From an uncultured Ignavibacteria bacterium (GTDB lineage: Bacteria > Bacteroidota > Ignavibacteria > Ignavibacteriales > Ignavibacteriaceae): a stretch of 7,712 nt of DNA. The stretch's first letter is position 1. Each line of letters opens with the position of its first letter. A program made the translations under genes and the position numbers. The notes under the pieces are model-generated. The model was not told where the DNA came from and did no database searches. It saw nothing but the letters and a program-made list of their open reading frames with translations. Positions 1 to 6,232 of this stretch are shown here, in pieces. The stretch covers positions 1 to 7,712 of the forward strand of contig CALKUG010000323.1 in NCBI GenBank assembly GCA_937996765.1, written 5' to 3'.

Positions 1-416
1 TTCTCGAAAAAACGGGGCAATTTAGATTTACACCTCCCACACAATCACTTCTTGCTTACAAACAAGCACTGGATGAACTGAAAGAGGAAGGTGGAGTAAT
101 TGCACGTGGTATGCGCTATAAAAACAATAATGAGTTTTTAATTGCAAAAATGACTGAGTTGGGATTTACAGAATACCTCGGTGAGTTCAAACGAGGTTAT
201 ATTATTTCTTCTTTTTATTACCCTTCTCATCCAAATTTTAATTTTGAAACCTTTTATACACTCTTGAGCGATAAGGGCTTTATTATCTATCCCGGAAAGC
301 TCACTAATGCCGATTGTTTCAGGATAGGAAACATTGGCCACTTGTTCCTCAAAGATATGGAAGAGTTAGTACACGCTATTGAAGATGTTCTCAAGGAAAT
401 GGATGTTAAATTATAA
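1..416 (+). CDS. phnW: 2-aminoethylphosphonate--pyruvate transaminase, C-terminal part (5' end outside window)
   Basis: This is the C-terminal 137 residues of a PLP-dependent fold-type I aminotransferase that converts 2-aminoethylphosphonate plus pyruvate to phosphonoacetaldehyde plus alanine in the cytoplasm. The frame is open from base 3 with no start, so the gene begins upstream; the ATG at 111 is internal. Seen: the FTPPT segment (30-44), an ARG-M-RYKNN region typical of PhnW at about 102-128, a YPSHPNF-NFETFY stretch, and the signature YPGKL-x3-DCFRIGNIG. The Arg of DCFRIGNIG (codon at 321-323) is the conserved carboxylate-binding arginine of this aminotransferase family (known for the family). 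PhnW proteins are usually about 360-370 residues, so some 225-235 residues, including the PLP lysine, are missing. The next gene, 38 bases downstream, is phnX, which consumes its product; this supports PhnW over related alanine-glyoxylate aminotransferases. Confidence 0.95.
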   Translation, partial: LEKTGQFRFTPPTQSLLAYKQALDELKEEGGVIARGMRYKNNNEFLIAKMTELGFTEYLGEFKRGYIISSFYYPSHPNFNFETFYTLLSDKGFIIYPGKLTNADCFRIGNIGHLFLKDMEELVHAIEDVLKEMDVKL

Positions 417-454
417 CATTCTATTGCTAAAACAATAACAGAAAGATTACAACA

Positions 455-1276
455 ATGGAATTTACATACACCCGTGAATACGTAGGCAATATTAAAGCTG
501 TGATTTTTGATTGGGCAGGAACAACGGTTGATTACGGCTGTTTCGCACCGGCAGGCAATTTTATTGAAGTTTTTAAACGCAATAACGTTGACGTTTCTTT
601 TGATGAAGCCCGTGCTCCTATGGGACTTCATAAAAAAGATCATATCCGGGTTATCAGTCAGATGCCACGCGTTGCTGCACAATGGTTAGAGAAAAATGGT
701 AAAGCAGTTACCGAAGAAGATATCGAATCAATGTTTCAGATTTTTATTCCCCTTCAATTACAGATACTTCCTCAATACTCGGAATTGATTCCCGGTGTTG
801 TAGAAGTTGTTGATGAATTACGCGATATGGGTATAAAGATTGGTTCAACAACCGGTTACAACACTGAAATGATGGAGATAGTTAAAGCAGAAGCTAAGAA
901 ACAGGGTTATGCTCCTGATTGTCTTGTTTGTGCCAGCGAAGTTCCTGCAGGAAGACCTGCTCCTTACATGATTTATAAAAATGCTATGGAATTAGATGTT
1001 TACCCTATGGAAGCAGTTGTAAAAGTGGGCGACACTACTTCAGATATCGAAGAAGGCCTGAATGCCGGTGCATGGTCGGTTGGAGTTGTTTTATCTTCAA
1101 ATGAAATGGGATTAACCCATCAAGAAATTATTGAAATGCCCTATGAAGAGCTTGAACGCAGAAAAGAAATTGTAAGGAAACGTTATTTGCAAGCAGGTGC
1201 GGATTATGTAATTGACACTTTGGAAGAGTTGCCCGAGTTGATTGAGATCATCAGCTTAAACATGAATAGTTATTAA
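455..1276 (+). CDS. phnX: phosphonoacetaldehyde hydrolase (phosphonatase), HAD superfamily
   Basis: It cleaves the C-P bond of phosphonoacetaldehyde to give acetaldehyde and phosphate, the last step of the AEP route, in the cytoplasm. At 273 residues it has the full family length. HAD motif I is FDWAGTT with nucleophile Asp19 and Ala21 in place of the usual second Asp, as in characterised phosphonatases. The cap domain carries PMGLHKKDH, where Lys60 aligns with the Schiff-base lysine (Lys53 of the Bacillus cereus enzyme, from memory). Motif II is GSTTGY (130-135), followed by PAGRPAP (164-170) with the motif III Arg/Lys region, and motif IV is KVGDTTSD (190-197). The Schiff-base lysine and the Ala in motif I separate it from generic HAD phosphatases. 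The ATG at 455 puts the HAD strand close to the N terminus as usual; only a weak ribosome binding site precedes it. It follows phnW and shares the operon. Confidence 0.97.
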   Translation: MEFTYTREYVGNIKAVIFDWAGTTVDYGCFAPAGNFIEVFKRNNVDVSFDEARAPMGLHKKDHIRVISQMPRVAAQWLEKNGKAVTEEDIESMFQIFIPLQLQILPQYSELIPGVVEVVDELRDMGIKIGSTTGYNTEMMEIVKAEAKKQGYAPDCLVCASEVPAGRPAPYMIYKNAMELDVYPMEAVVKVGDTTSDIEEGLNAGAWSVGVVLSSNEMGLTHQEIIEMPYEELERRKEIVRKRYLQAGADYVIDTLEELPELIEIISLNMNSY

Positions 1277-1287
1277 TTAGAATTAAA

Positions 1288-1292
1288 CGGAG
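1288..1292 (+). promoter_or_regulatory. Shine-Dalgarno sequence for the gene at 1298
   Basis: CGGAG lies five bases before the ATG at 1298 in the 21-base gap after phnX. It is the clearest ribosome binding site in the window and supports this start; most other starts here have weak or no Shine-Dalgarno match. Confidence 0.6.
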
Positions 1293-1297
1293 ATACG

Positions 1298-2899
1298 ATG
1301 AAAAAGTTTTATTCACATTTGCTGTTTGCGATTCTGATAACCACTTTGGTATCAGCTCAACAACTAGCTAATCATGTAGTTGTAATAGGAATGGATGGAA
1401 CAAGTCCATTTGGCTTACTCAGTGCCGAGATCCCAAACATGAAGATGATGATGGATAACGGAGTTGTTACATTTCACGGAAGAGCGGTACGCCCTTCGAG
1501 CAGCAGTTCAAACTGGGGTTCGATGCTTATGGGTGCAGAACCTTCGCAGCATGGAATTACCTCAAATGGTTGGGAGAGAACCAACTATCTGATTGAACCT
1601 TCGGTTGTTGGACCTGATGGGATATTCCCGACTATTTTCTCGGTTCTCAAAGAAGCAAAACCAAATCTCAAAACAGCAAGTGTTTATGATTGGGATGGTT
1701 TTGGTCGCCTCTATGATAAAAAGGCTGTTGACATAGATATCCATGCAGAGGGTTCGAGAAATACCATTGTTGAGGTAGAAAAGGTGATTGTAAAAGATAA
1801 ACCAAATTTTCTGTTTATACATTTTGACGATCCAGACGCTGCAGGGCACTCAATAGGCCATTATACACAACATTACTACAACTCCATTACTCGTATGGAT
1901 ACTCTCGTTGGCAGAATAATTGCGGCTACTAAAAAAGCCGGTATTTATGACGAAACAATTTTTTGTATTGTTTCCGACCACGGCGGTATTGGTAAAGGTC
2001 ATGGTGGTGATACCATGTCCGAAATGGAAATACCCTACATCATTTTTGGAAAGGGAGTACAAAAAGGTAAAGAGTTAACCGGTACCTATTATCAGTTTGA
2101 CAATGCAGCAACTGTTGCACATATCTTCGATGTTGAAACTCCACAGGCTTGGACTGGCAGACCCGCTGCTGCAGCATTTGAATCTTCCCCTGCAAAAGTG
2201 AAAGAAAAATATTCCAAGGACTTACAATATCCTGTAATTATCTCCACCATGAGTGGAGTTTATGGCGAACCGATTTCGGTTGAGCTTAAAACTCAAGATA
2301 AGGTTGATATCTTTTTTACACTCGATGGATCCGAACCAACGATGTCATCAACTAAATACACTAAACCACTTACAGTTAGCAAATCTTCTATATTAAAAGC
2401 CCGTACATTCAAATCTAACAAACCCGGGATGGTTTCTACAGCTAATTATACAATAGTATCTAAAGAAAACGGAGTATATTATAAATACTATGAAGGCGGC
2501 AAGTGGAAAAAGATTCCTGATTTCTCGACACTCAAAGCGGTGAGAGAAGGAATGATTTTTAGTTTTGATTTGGATGCAATAACCGATAAAGCCGATGACC
2601 AGTATGCAATTGTGTTCGAAAGCTTTTTAGAAGTTGCGGTTGCGGAAGATGTTACGTTTTACACCGTATCAGATGATGGTAGTAAACTTTATCTGAACGA
2701 TAAATTAGTGGTTGATAATGATGGTTCACATGGTGCAACCGAAAAGAGTGGTACCATACAAGTAACGCCCGGACGCCACAAGTTGCGTGTTGAGTATTTT
2801 GAGGATTATTCCGACGAAGCTTTAAAAGTTTTGTATTCAAGTTCTTCCATTGAAAAAATGCAGATTCCGCTGGATAAGCTTTTTAAGTCTGCTAAATAA
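1298..2899 (+). CDS. exported alkaline-phosphatase-superfamily hydrolase with chitobiase-C-like and PA14-like domains
   Basis: A 533-residue exported hydrolase. Residues 1-20 are a signal peptide (two Lys, hydrophobic core, VSA before QQ). Residues about 25-300 form a type I phosphodiesterase/nucleotide pyrophosphatase-like domain: VIGMDG with metal ligand Asp33, a run of five Ser (67-71) before Asn72 holding the likely nucleophile, GAEPSQHGI, DPDAAGH (Asp180, His184), and SDHGGIGKGHGG (Asp227, His228, His235). Residues about 312-388 resemble the chitobiase/hexosaminidase C-terminal domain (FTLDGSEPT then KARTF). From Asn391 (NGVYYKYYEG) to about 520 there is a PA14-like domain with DDGSKLYLND at 459-468. 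These accessory domains are usually carbohydrate-related. The actual substrate is unknown: a nucleotide, a phosphodiester, a phosphate monoester, or a phosphonate monoester on a glycan are all possible. The stop overlaps the next start by one base. Confidence 0.85.
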   Translation: MKKFYSHLLFAILITTLVSAQQLANHVVVIGMDGTSPFGLLSAEIPNMKMMMDNGVVTFHGRAVRPSSSSSNWGSMLMGAEPSQHGITSNGWERTNYLIEPSVVGPDGIFPTIFSVLKEAKPNLKTASVYDWDGFGRLYDKKAVDIDIHAEGSRNTIVEVEKVIVKDKPNFLFIHFDDPDAAGHSIGHYTQHYYNSITRMDTLVGRIIAATKKAGIYDETIFCIVSDHGGIGKGHGGDTMSEMEIPYIIFGKGVQKGKELTGTYYQFDNAATVAHIFDVETPQAWTGRPAAAAFESSPAKVKEKYSKDLQYPVIISTMSGVYGEPISVELKTQDKVDIFFTLDGSEPTMSSTKYTKPLTVSKSSILKARTFKSNKPGMVSTANYTIVSKENGVYYKYYEGGKWKKIPDFSTLKAVREGMIFSFDLDAITDKADDQYAIVFESFLEVAVAEDVTFYTVSDDGSKLYLNDKLVVDNDGSHGATEKSGTIQVTPGRHKLRVEYFEDYSDEALKVLYSSSSIEKMQIPLDKLFKSAK

Positions 2900-2901
2900 T
2901 G
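2897..2901 (+). promoter_or_regulatory. TAATG stop-start overlap (translational coupling)
   Basis: The TAA ending the PA14-domain hydrolase and the ATG of the phosphodiesterase share base 2899. No convincing Shine-Dalgarno precedes this ATG, so translation is probably coupled by re-initiation, keeping the two exported enzymes in step. Confidence 0.65.
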
Positions 2902-3687
2902 CACAAGTTTCTCCTTCCTTCCCTTGTAGTGATGATGATGTCGGTAACCTGCCTCTCGCAAGAGAGGCAGGTTATCTTTGGTCATTCACACAACGACTAC
3001 CACCGAAGCCGTCCTTTGTTCGAAGCCCTTGAACATAATCTTAAAAGCATTGAAGTTGATGTAATACTTGTTGAAGGTGAATTGTATGTTGCACATGAGG
3101 AAAGTGAAATTAATAAAGCAAACACACTCGAATCGCTCTACCTTGCACCACTCATGAATGAGTTCCTTAAACGAGATAGCTCGTTATATGGTAACGAGCC
3201 GCTAATTCTTATGATAGATTTTAAAACTGAAGCAGCACCAACCTATAACGCTTTAGTGAGAATTCTTACACATTACAAAAGTATGTGCAGTGAATATACT
3301 GATAGTATCAAAACTCAAAGAGCGATTGACGTCATAATTTCAGGTGCTCGCCCCATTAAACAAGTTCAACGGGAAAAAACTCGCTTTTTGGCTATAGACG
3401 GAAGACCGAATGAAGTTTATAACAAGGCTAATACTTTGCTTTTTCCATTGGTAAGTGAGGATTGGTTTGATTTTGTGAAGCAATTTGGGGCAATAAGTGA
3501 ATCAGACTTAAAGAGCAAAGTAACAGAATATACTACTTTGGCTCACAACCAAGGAAAAATCATTCGATTTTGGAATATACCCAATACTGAAAGCCAGTGG
3601 AAATTGATGTTAGAATTAGGTGTTGATTTGATTAATACAGATTCACCGAAGAAATTTTCAGAATTTATAAATAACTTAAACCATTAA
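2899..3687 (+). CDS. exported PI-PLC/GDPD-superfamily phosphodiesterase
   Basis: A 262-residue protein of the TIM-barrel phosphodiesterase superfamily that includes glycerophosphodiester phosphodiesterases and PI-specific phospholipase C, closest in pattern to the uncharacterised bacterial branch that starts with GHxHNDY. Residues 1 to about 20 are a hydrophobic signal peptide. A Cys at 18 follows Val-Thr, which is a poor lipobox, so a lipoprotein is less likely. Catalytic features: GHSHNDY with His29 and His31, RPLFEAL, IEVDV with metal ligands Glu52 and Asp54, and VAHEE with the second His66, where Glu replaces the Asp common in GDPDs. MIDFK, IRFWNIPNT and NTDSP near the end fit the later barrel strands. 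The likely role is splitting phosphodiesters such as glycerophospho-headgroups outside the cytoplasm; substrate unknown. It overlaps the previous gene by one base and carries a strong hairpin in codons 15-26. Confidence 0.8.
   Translation: MHKFLLPSLVVMMMSVTCLSQERQVIFGHSHNDYHRSRPLFEALEHNLKSIEVDVILVEGELYVAHEESEINKANTLESLYLAPLMNEFLKRDSSLYGNEPLILMIDFKTEAAPTYNALVRILTHYKSMCSEYTDSIKTQRAIDVIISGARPIKQVQREKTRFLAIDGRPNEVYNKANTLLFPLVSEDWFDFVKQFGAISESDLKSKVTEYTTLAHNQGKIIRFWNIPNTESQWKLMLELGVDLINTDSPKKFSEFINNLNH
2943..2976 (+). repeat. perfect inverted repeat (15-bp hairpin, GCAA loop) inside a coding sequence
   Basis: Arms 2943-2957 and 2962-2976 pair over 15 bp (14 Watson-Crick and one G-U, 2944 with 2975). 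The loop is GCAA (2958-2961), a GNRA tetraloop closed by C-G. It starts 44 bases after the ATG at 2899 and covers the end of the signal-peptide region and the first mature residues. It is not followed by a T run, so it does not look like an intrinsic terminator. It may act at mRNA level, as an early-coding structure that slows translation or as a stability or processing element. Confidence 0.85.
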
Positions 3688-3689
3688 TT

Positions 3690-3693
3690 AAGG
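3690..3693 (+). promoter_or_regulatory. possible Shine-Dalgarno sequence for the gene at 3700
   Basis: AAGG sits six bases before the ATG at 3700, within the 12-base gap after the phosphodiesterase gene. It is a modest match but supports the chosen start, which gives a signal-peptide-like N terminus. Confidence 0.45.
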
Positions 3694-3699
3694 TCAGAG

Positions 3700-4830
3700 A
3701 TGCGTATTAAAACAATAAGATTAGTGCTTCTATTTATCTTAGCGATGCACCAAACAATTCTTCCGCTCAACTCGAGCCAGGGAGAGAAAAGCTTAACCGA
3801 AAAACCCAAAAACGTAATATTGATTATAGGAGATGGCACGGGGTTATCTCATGTTGCTATTACACAGTACTTGATGTACGGTGATAAAAAAATGTCATTC
3901 TACACTATGCCAAATGTGGGATTTGTTACCACTCATCCTTTGAAAGACAAAATAACAGATTCTGCTGCAGGTGCTACTGCTATGGCAACCGGGCATAAAA
4001 CTTATAACGGTATGGTAGGAATGACTCCGGATAGCTTGCCGAAAGAAACCATTTTGGAATCGGCAAAAAAACTTGGCATGGCAACGGGATTAGTTGCCAC
4101 TTCACATATTACCGATGCTACACCTGCTTGCTTTGTGGCTAAAGCCCCGAAGCGTTCAATGCACACACTTATTGCAGAGCAAATTGCAGTAGCAGGTGTG
4201 GATGTTGTTCTTGGTGGTGGAATAGAGTATTTTCTCCCACAATCTGATACTCTTAGTGAGCGCAAAGACAATCTGGATCTTACCAAAAAAATTAAAGAAC
4301 TCGGTTATGACTACGTAACTAATGAAACTGAACTAAGAGCATCAAAAGGGAAAAAGTTATTTGGGTTGTTTAGTGTTGGTGGCATTGATAAAGCTGAAGG
4401 AGAGCCAACCTTGCCAGAAATGACCGAGAAAGCACTACAAGTTCTTTCACAAGACAACGATGGTTTTTTTCTGATGATTGAAGGAAGTCAGGTTGATTGG
4501 GCAGCGCATGGAAACGATTTGGAAGGAGTTCTTTACCACGTTACTGAGTTAGAAAAATCCTTGGGAATTTGTTTAGATTTTGCTGAAAAAAATCCTAACA
4601 CGCTTATCGTTGTTACCGCCGACCATGAAACAGGCGGATTAACTCTCACAGGTGGAGAAGAAGGTGGTAAGAAAACGATACAAGCTTCGTGGTCAACAAA
4701 GGGTCATACAGGTACACCTGTTCCGTTTTATGCTAAAGGCCCGGGTTCTGAATTGTTTCATGGTGTTATTGACAATACTGATATCGCAAAGCTTATTGCC
4801 AAAGCGTTGCACTTACCAATGACTTTCTAA
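3700..4830 (+). CDS. alkaline phosphatase, PhoA family, exported
   Basis: It hydrolyses phosphate monoesters to release phosphate, probably in the periplasm or at the cell surface. Residues 1 to about 26 form a signal peptide (Arg, Lys, Arg, then a hydrophobic core). The full PhoA catalytic set is visible: GDGTG with metal ligand Asp45; TDSAAGATAMATG with nucleophile Ser88; SHITDATPA with Asp139 and Thr141; an Arg at 152 in the position of E. coli Arg166; EGSQVDWAAHGND with Glu261, Asp266 and His270; TADHETGG with Asp308 and His309; and GHTGTPVP with His336. The spacings match E. coli PhoA ligands (Glu322, Asp327, His331, Asp369/His370, His412, from memory). Asp139, rather than His, at the Mg-site position resembles the E. 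coli type. It is shorter (376 residues) than E. coli PhoA (about 470). It sits between a phosphodiesterase gene and the PLP-enzyme gene, so it could finish monoesters made by its neighbours. Confidence 0.93.
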   Translation: MRIKTIRLVLLFILAMHQTILPLNSSQGEKSLTEKPKNVILIIGDGTGLSHVAITQYLMYGDKKMSFYTMPNVGFVTTHPLKDKITDSAAGATAMATGHKTYNGMVGMTPDSLPKETILESAKKLGMATGLVATSHITDATPACFVAKAPKRSMHTLIAEQIAVAGVDVVLGGGIEYFLPQSDTLSERKDNLDLTKKIKELGYDYVTNETELRASKGKKLFGLFSVGGIDKAEGEPTLPEMTEKALQVLSQDNDGFFLMIEGSQVDWAAHGNDLEGVLYHVTELEKSLGICLDFAEKNPNTLIVVTADHETGGLTLTGGEEGGKKTIQASWSTKGHTGTPVPFYAKGPGSELFHGVIDNTDIAKLIAKALHLPMTF

Positions 4831-4870
4831 TTGAAAGAATTATTTAACCAATCAAGAAATTGGATTAACA

Positions 4871-6229
4871 ATGGATATTGACAGGACTGAAGGAGATGTA
4901 AATCTCTCAGATTACAGAAAAGCTTGGGCTGACAGCCACCTTGATGAAGAAACAAAACAGTTGCTTGAAGAAGATGCAAAATATTTTTTGCATCAATCGC
5001 TTTCAACACCTTGTTTAAATGGGCTTATTGCTTGCAGTGGAAGCTACATTACTGATAACCAAGGGAGAACCTATCTTGATTTTCATGGCAACAATGTTCA
5101 TCAAGTCGGATACTCTAATCCCAAAGTTGTTGATGCAATTAAAAAACAATTAGATACTTTGTCCTTTTCACCAAGGCGCTATACCAACAGGCCTGCTGTT
5201 GATTTGGCGAAGAAATTGGTATCTCTTACCGGCAACACGCTGCAACGAGTTCTTTTTGCCCCTGGTGGTACATTAGCAATGGGTATGGCTCTTAAAATTG
5301 CTCGCACGGTAACAGGCAGATTTAAAACTATCAGTTTTTGGGAATCTTTTCATGGTGCCTCATTAGATTCAATAAGCGTGGGTGGGGAATCGTTATTTAG
5401 AAGAGGCATTGGTCCGTTGTTGCCAGGCACTATTCAAATACCGTTTCCTTCAAGTAAAAACGGTGAAACCCATAGTTACGTTGAGTCGCTTGCATACATA
5501 GAGTATATCTTTAAGCAAGAAGGTGATATTGCCGCTGTGATATCTGAACCGATACGCTACACTACAGTTACATCGCCACCGGCTGAGTATTGGCAGGGAG
5601 TTCGCGCCCTCTGTGACAAATATGGTGCACTGCTCATTTTTGATGAGATACCAACTGCTCTTGGTCGCTCGGGGAAAATGTTTGTTCATGAACACTTTGG
5701 TGTTACCCCCGATTTGTTATGCTTAGGTAAAGGTCTTGGTGGAGGAATTTTCCCCATGGCGGCAGTACTTGCAACAGAACGTTGCAATGTGAACGGTTCG
5801 ATTGCAATAGGGCATTATACGCACGAGAAATCTCCCATTGGTTCTGTAGCGGCACTTGCAACTATTGAATATATCGAAGAAAAGGATTTACTCGAAGGCA
5901 CAGTTGAAAAAGGGGAGTACTTCAGAGCGAAATTATCGGAAATTAAAAAGCATTTTGATTTTATTGGAGATATTCGTGTAGTGGGTTTGATGATAGCAAT
6001 TGATATTGTTACAGATTCCCAAACAATGACCCCCTCTGTAGAGGGTGCGGAGTTTATTCTCTATCAAGCTCTCTCACTTGGACTTAGTTTCAAAGTTTCT
6101 TCCGGAAACGTGCTTGCACTGATGCCTCCGTTAATGGTAAGTTATCCCGATATTGATGAGTCGCTCTCCATTCTCACAGAAGCGTTTAAACGTTTATCTG
6201 AAATAAATGCTGTAAAAACAGGGATGTAA
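4871..6229 (+). CDS. pbfA: PLP-dependent class-III-aminotransferase-fold enzyme, probable (R)-1-hydroxy-2-aminoethylphosphonate ammonia-lyase (PbfA-like)
   Basis: A 452-residue cytoplasmic PLP enzyme. Visible parts: an N-terminal GDVNLSDYRKAW and FLHQSLSTPCLN segment, LDFHGNNVHQVGY, FSPRRYTN, WESFHGASLDS with Phe160-His161 beside the cofactor, IFDEIPTALGRSG with cofactor-binding Asp258, and LGKGLGGG with Schiff-base Lys287. Several positions depart from ordinary class III aminotransferases: DEIPT replaces the usual DEVQTG, and GGTLAMG (132-138) replaces the usual G-S/T-E-A-N-E phosphate-binding segment. From memory these features and the HGNNVHQVGY stretch match the group found in phosphonate operons whose characterised member, PbfA, eliminates ammonia from (R)-1-hydroxy-2-aminoethylphosphonate to give phosphonoacetaldehyde. 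Presence in an operon with phnX, which uses that product, supports this. The alternative is an aminotransferase acting on AEP or a related amine. A 40-base gap precedes it, the longest in the operon. Confidence 0.78.
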   Translation: MDIDRTEGDVNLSDYRKAWADSHLDEETKQLLEEDAKYFLHQSLSTPCLNGLIACSGSYITDNQGRTYLDFHGNNVHQVGYSNPKVVDAIKKQLDTLSFSPRRYTNRPAVDLAKKLVSLTGNTLQRVLFAPGGTLAMGMALKIARTVTGRFKTISFWESFHGASLDSISVGGESLFRRGIGPLLPGTIQIPFPSSKNGETHSYVESLAYIEYIFKQEGDIAAVISEPIRYTTVTSPPAEYWQGVRALCDKYGALLIFDEIPTALGRSGKMFVHEHFGVTPDLLCLGKGLGGGIFPMAAVLATERCNVNGSIAIGHYTHEKSPIGSVAALATIEYIEEKDLLEGTVEKGEYFRAKLSEIKKHFDFIGDIRVVGLMIAIDIVTDSQTMTPSVEGAEFILYQALSLGLSFKVSSGNVLALMPPLMVSYPDIDESLSILTEAFKRLSEINAVKTGM

Positions 6230-6232
6230 ATG
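6227..6232 (+). promoter_or_regulatory. directly abutting stop and start codons (TAAATG)
   Basis: The TAA of the PLP-enzyme gene is followed immediately by the ATG of the dehydrogenase gene. A purine stretch (CAGGGA) about ten bases upstream may serve as ribosome binding site. The arrangement implies co-translation and a shared pathway. Confidence 0.55.

Noticed and set aside
111..416. ATG at 111 as the start of a separate 101-residue gene
   Set aside because: The same frame is open back to base 3 and the upstream residues continue the PhnW family pattern, so this Met is internal.
422..437. Short inverted repeat (5-bp arms, 6-base loop) between phnW and phnX
   Set aside because: Only five AT-rich pairs and no T run; too weak for a terminator or convincing operator.
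287..682. 131-residue open frame on the minus strand
   Set aside because: It is antisense across the phnW end and phnX start, resembles no known protein, and is contradicted by clear genes on the other strand.
2944..2955. Lipobox around Cys18 of the phosphodiesterase
   Set aside because: The residues before the Cys are Ser-Val-Thr, a poor match to the L-A/S-G/A-C pattern, so lipoprotein anchoring is not claimed.
2943..2976. Hairpin as an intrinsic terminator
   Set aside because: The right arm is followed by TTTGG and coding sequence rather than a T run, and the gene reads through it without interruption.
2850..3032. 60-residue plus-strand open frame bridging the hydrolase and phosphodiesterase genes
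   Set aside because: Out of frame with both, and the TAATG junction between the two real genes explains the region.
4002..4286. 94-residue open frame on the minus strand
   Set aside because: Shadow of the alkaline phosphatase gene, which has all its catalytic residues in the plus-strand frame.
4823..4863. Two short inverted repeats (5-bp arms) around the end of the alkaline phosphatase gene and in the 40-base gap
   Set aside because: Short stems common by chance in AT-rich DNA, with no T tract; not enough to call a terminator, though this gap is the likeliest place for an internal promoter.
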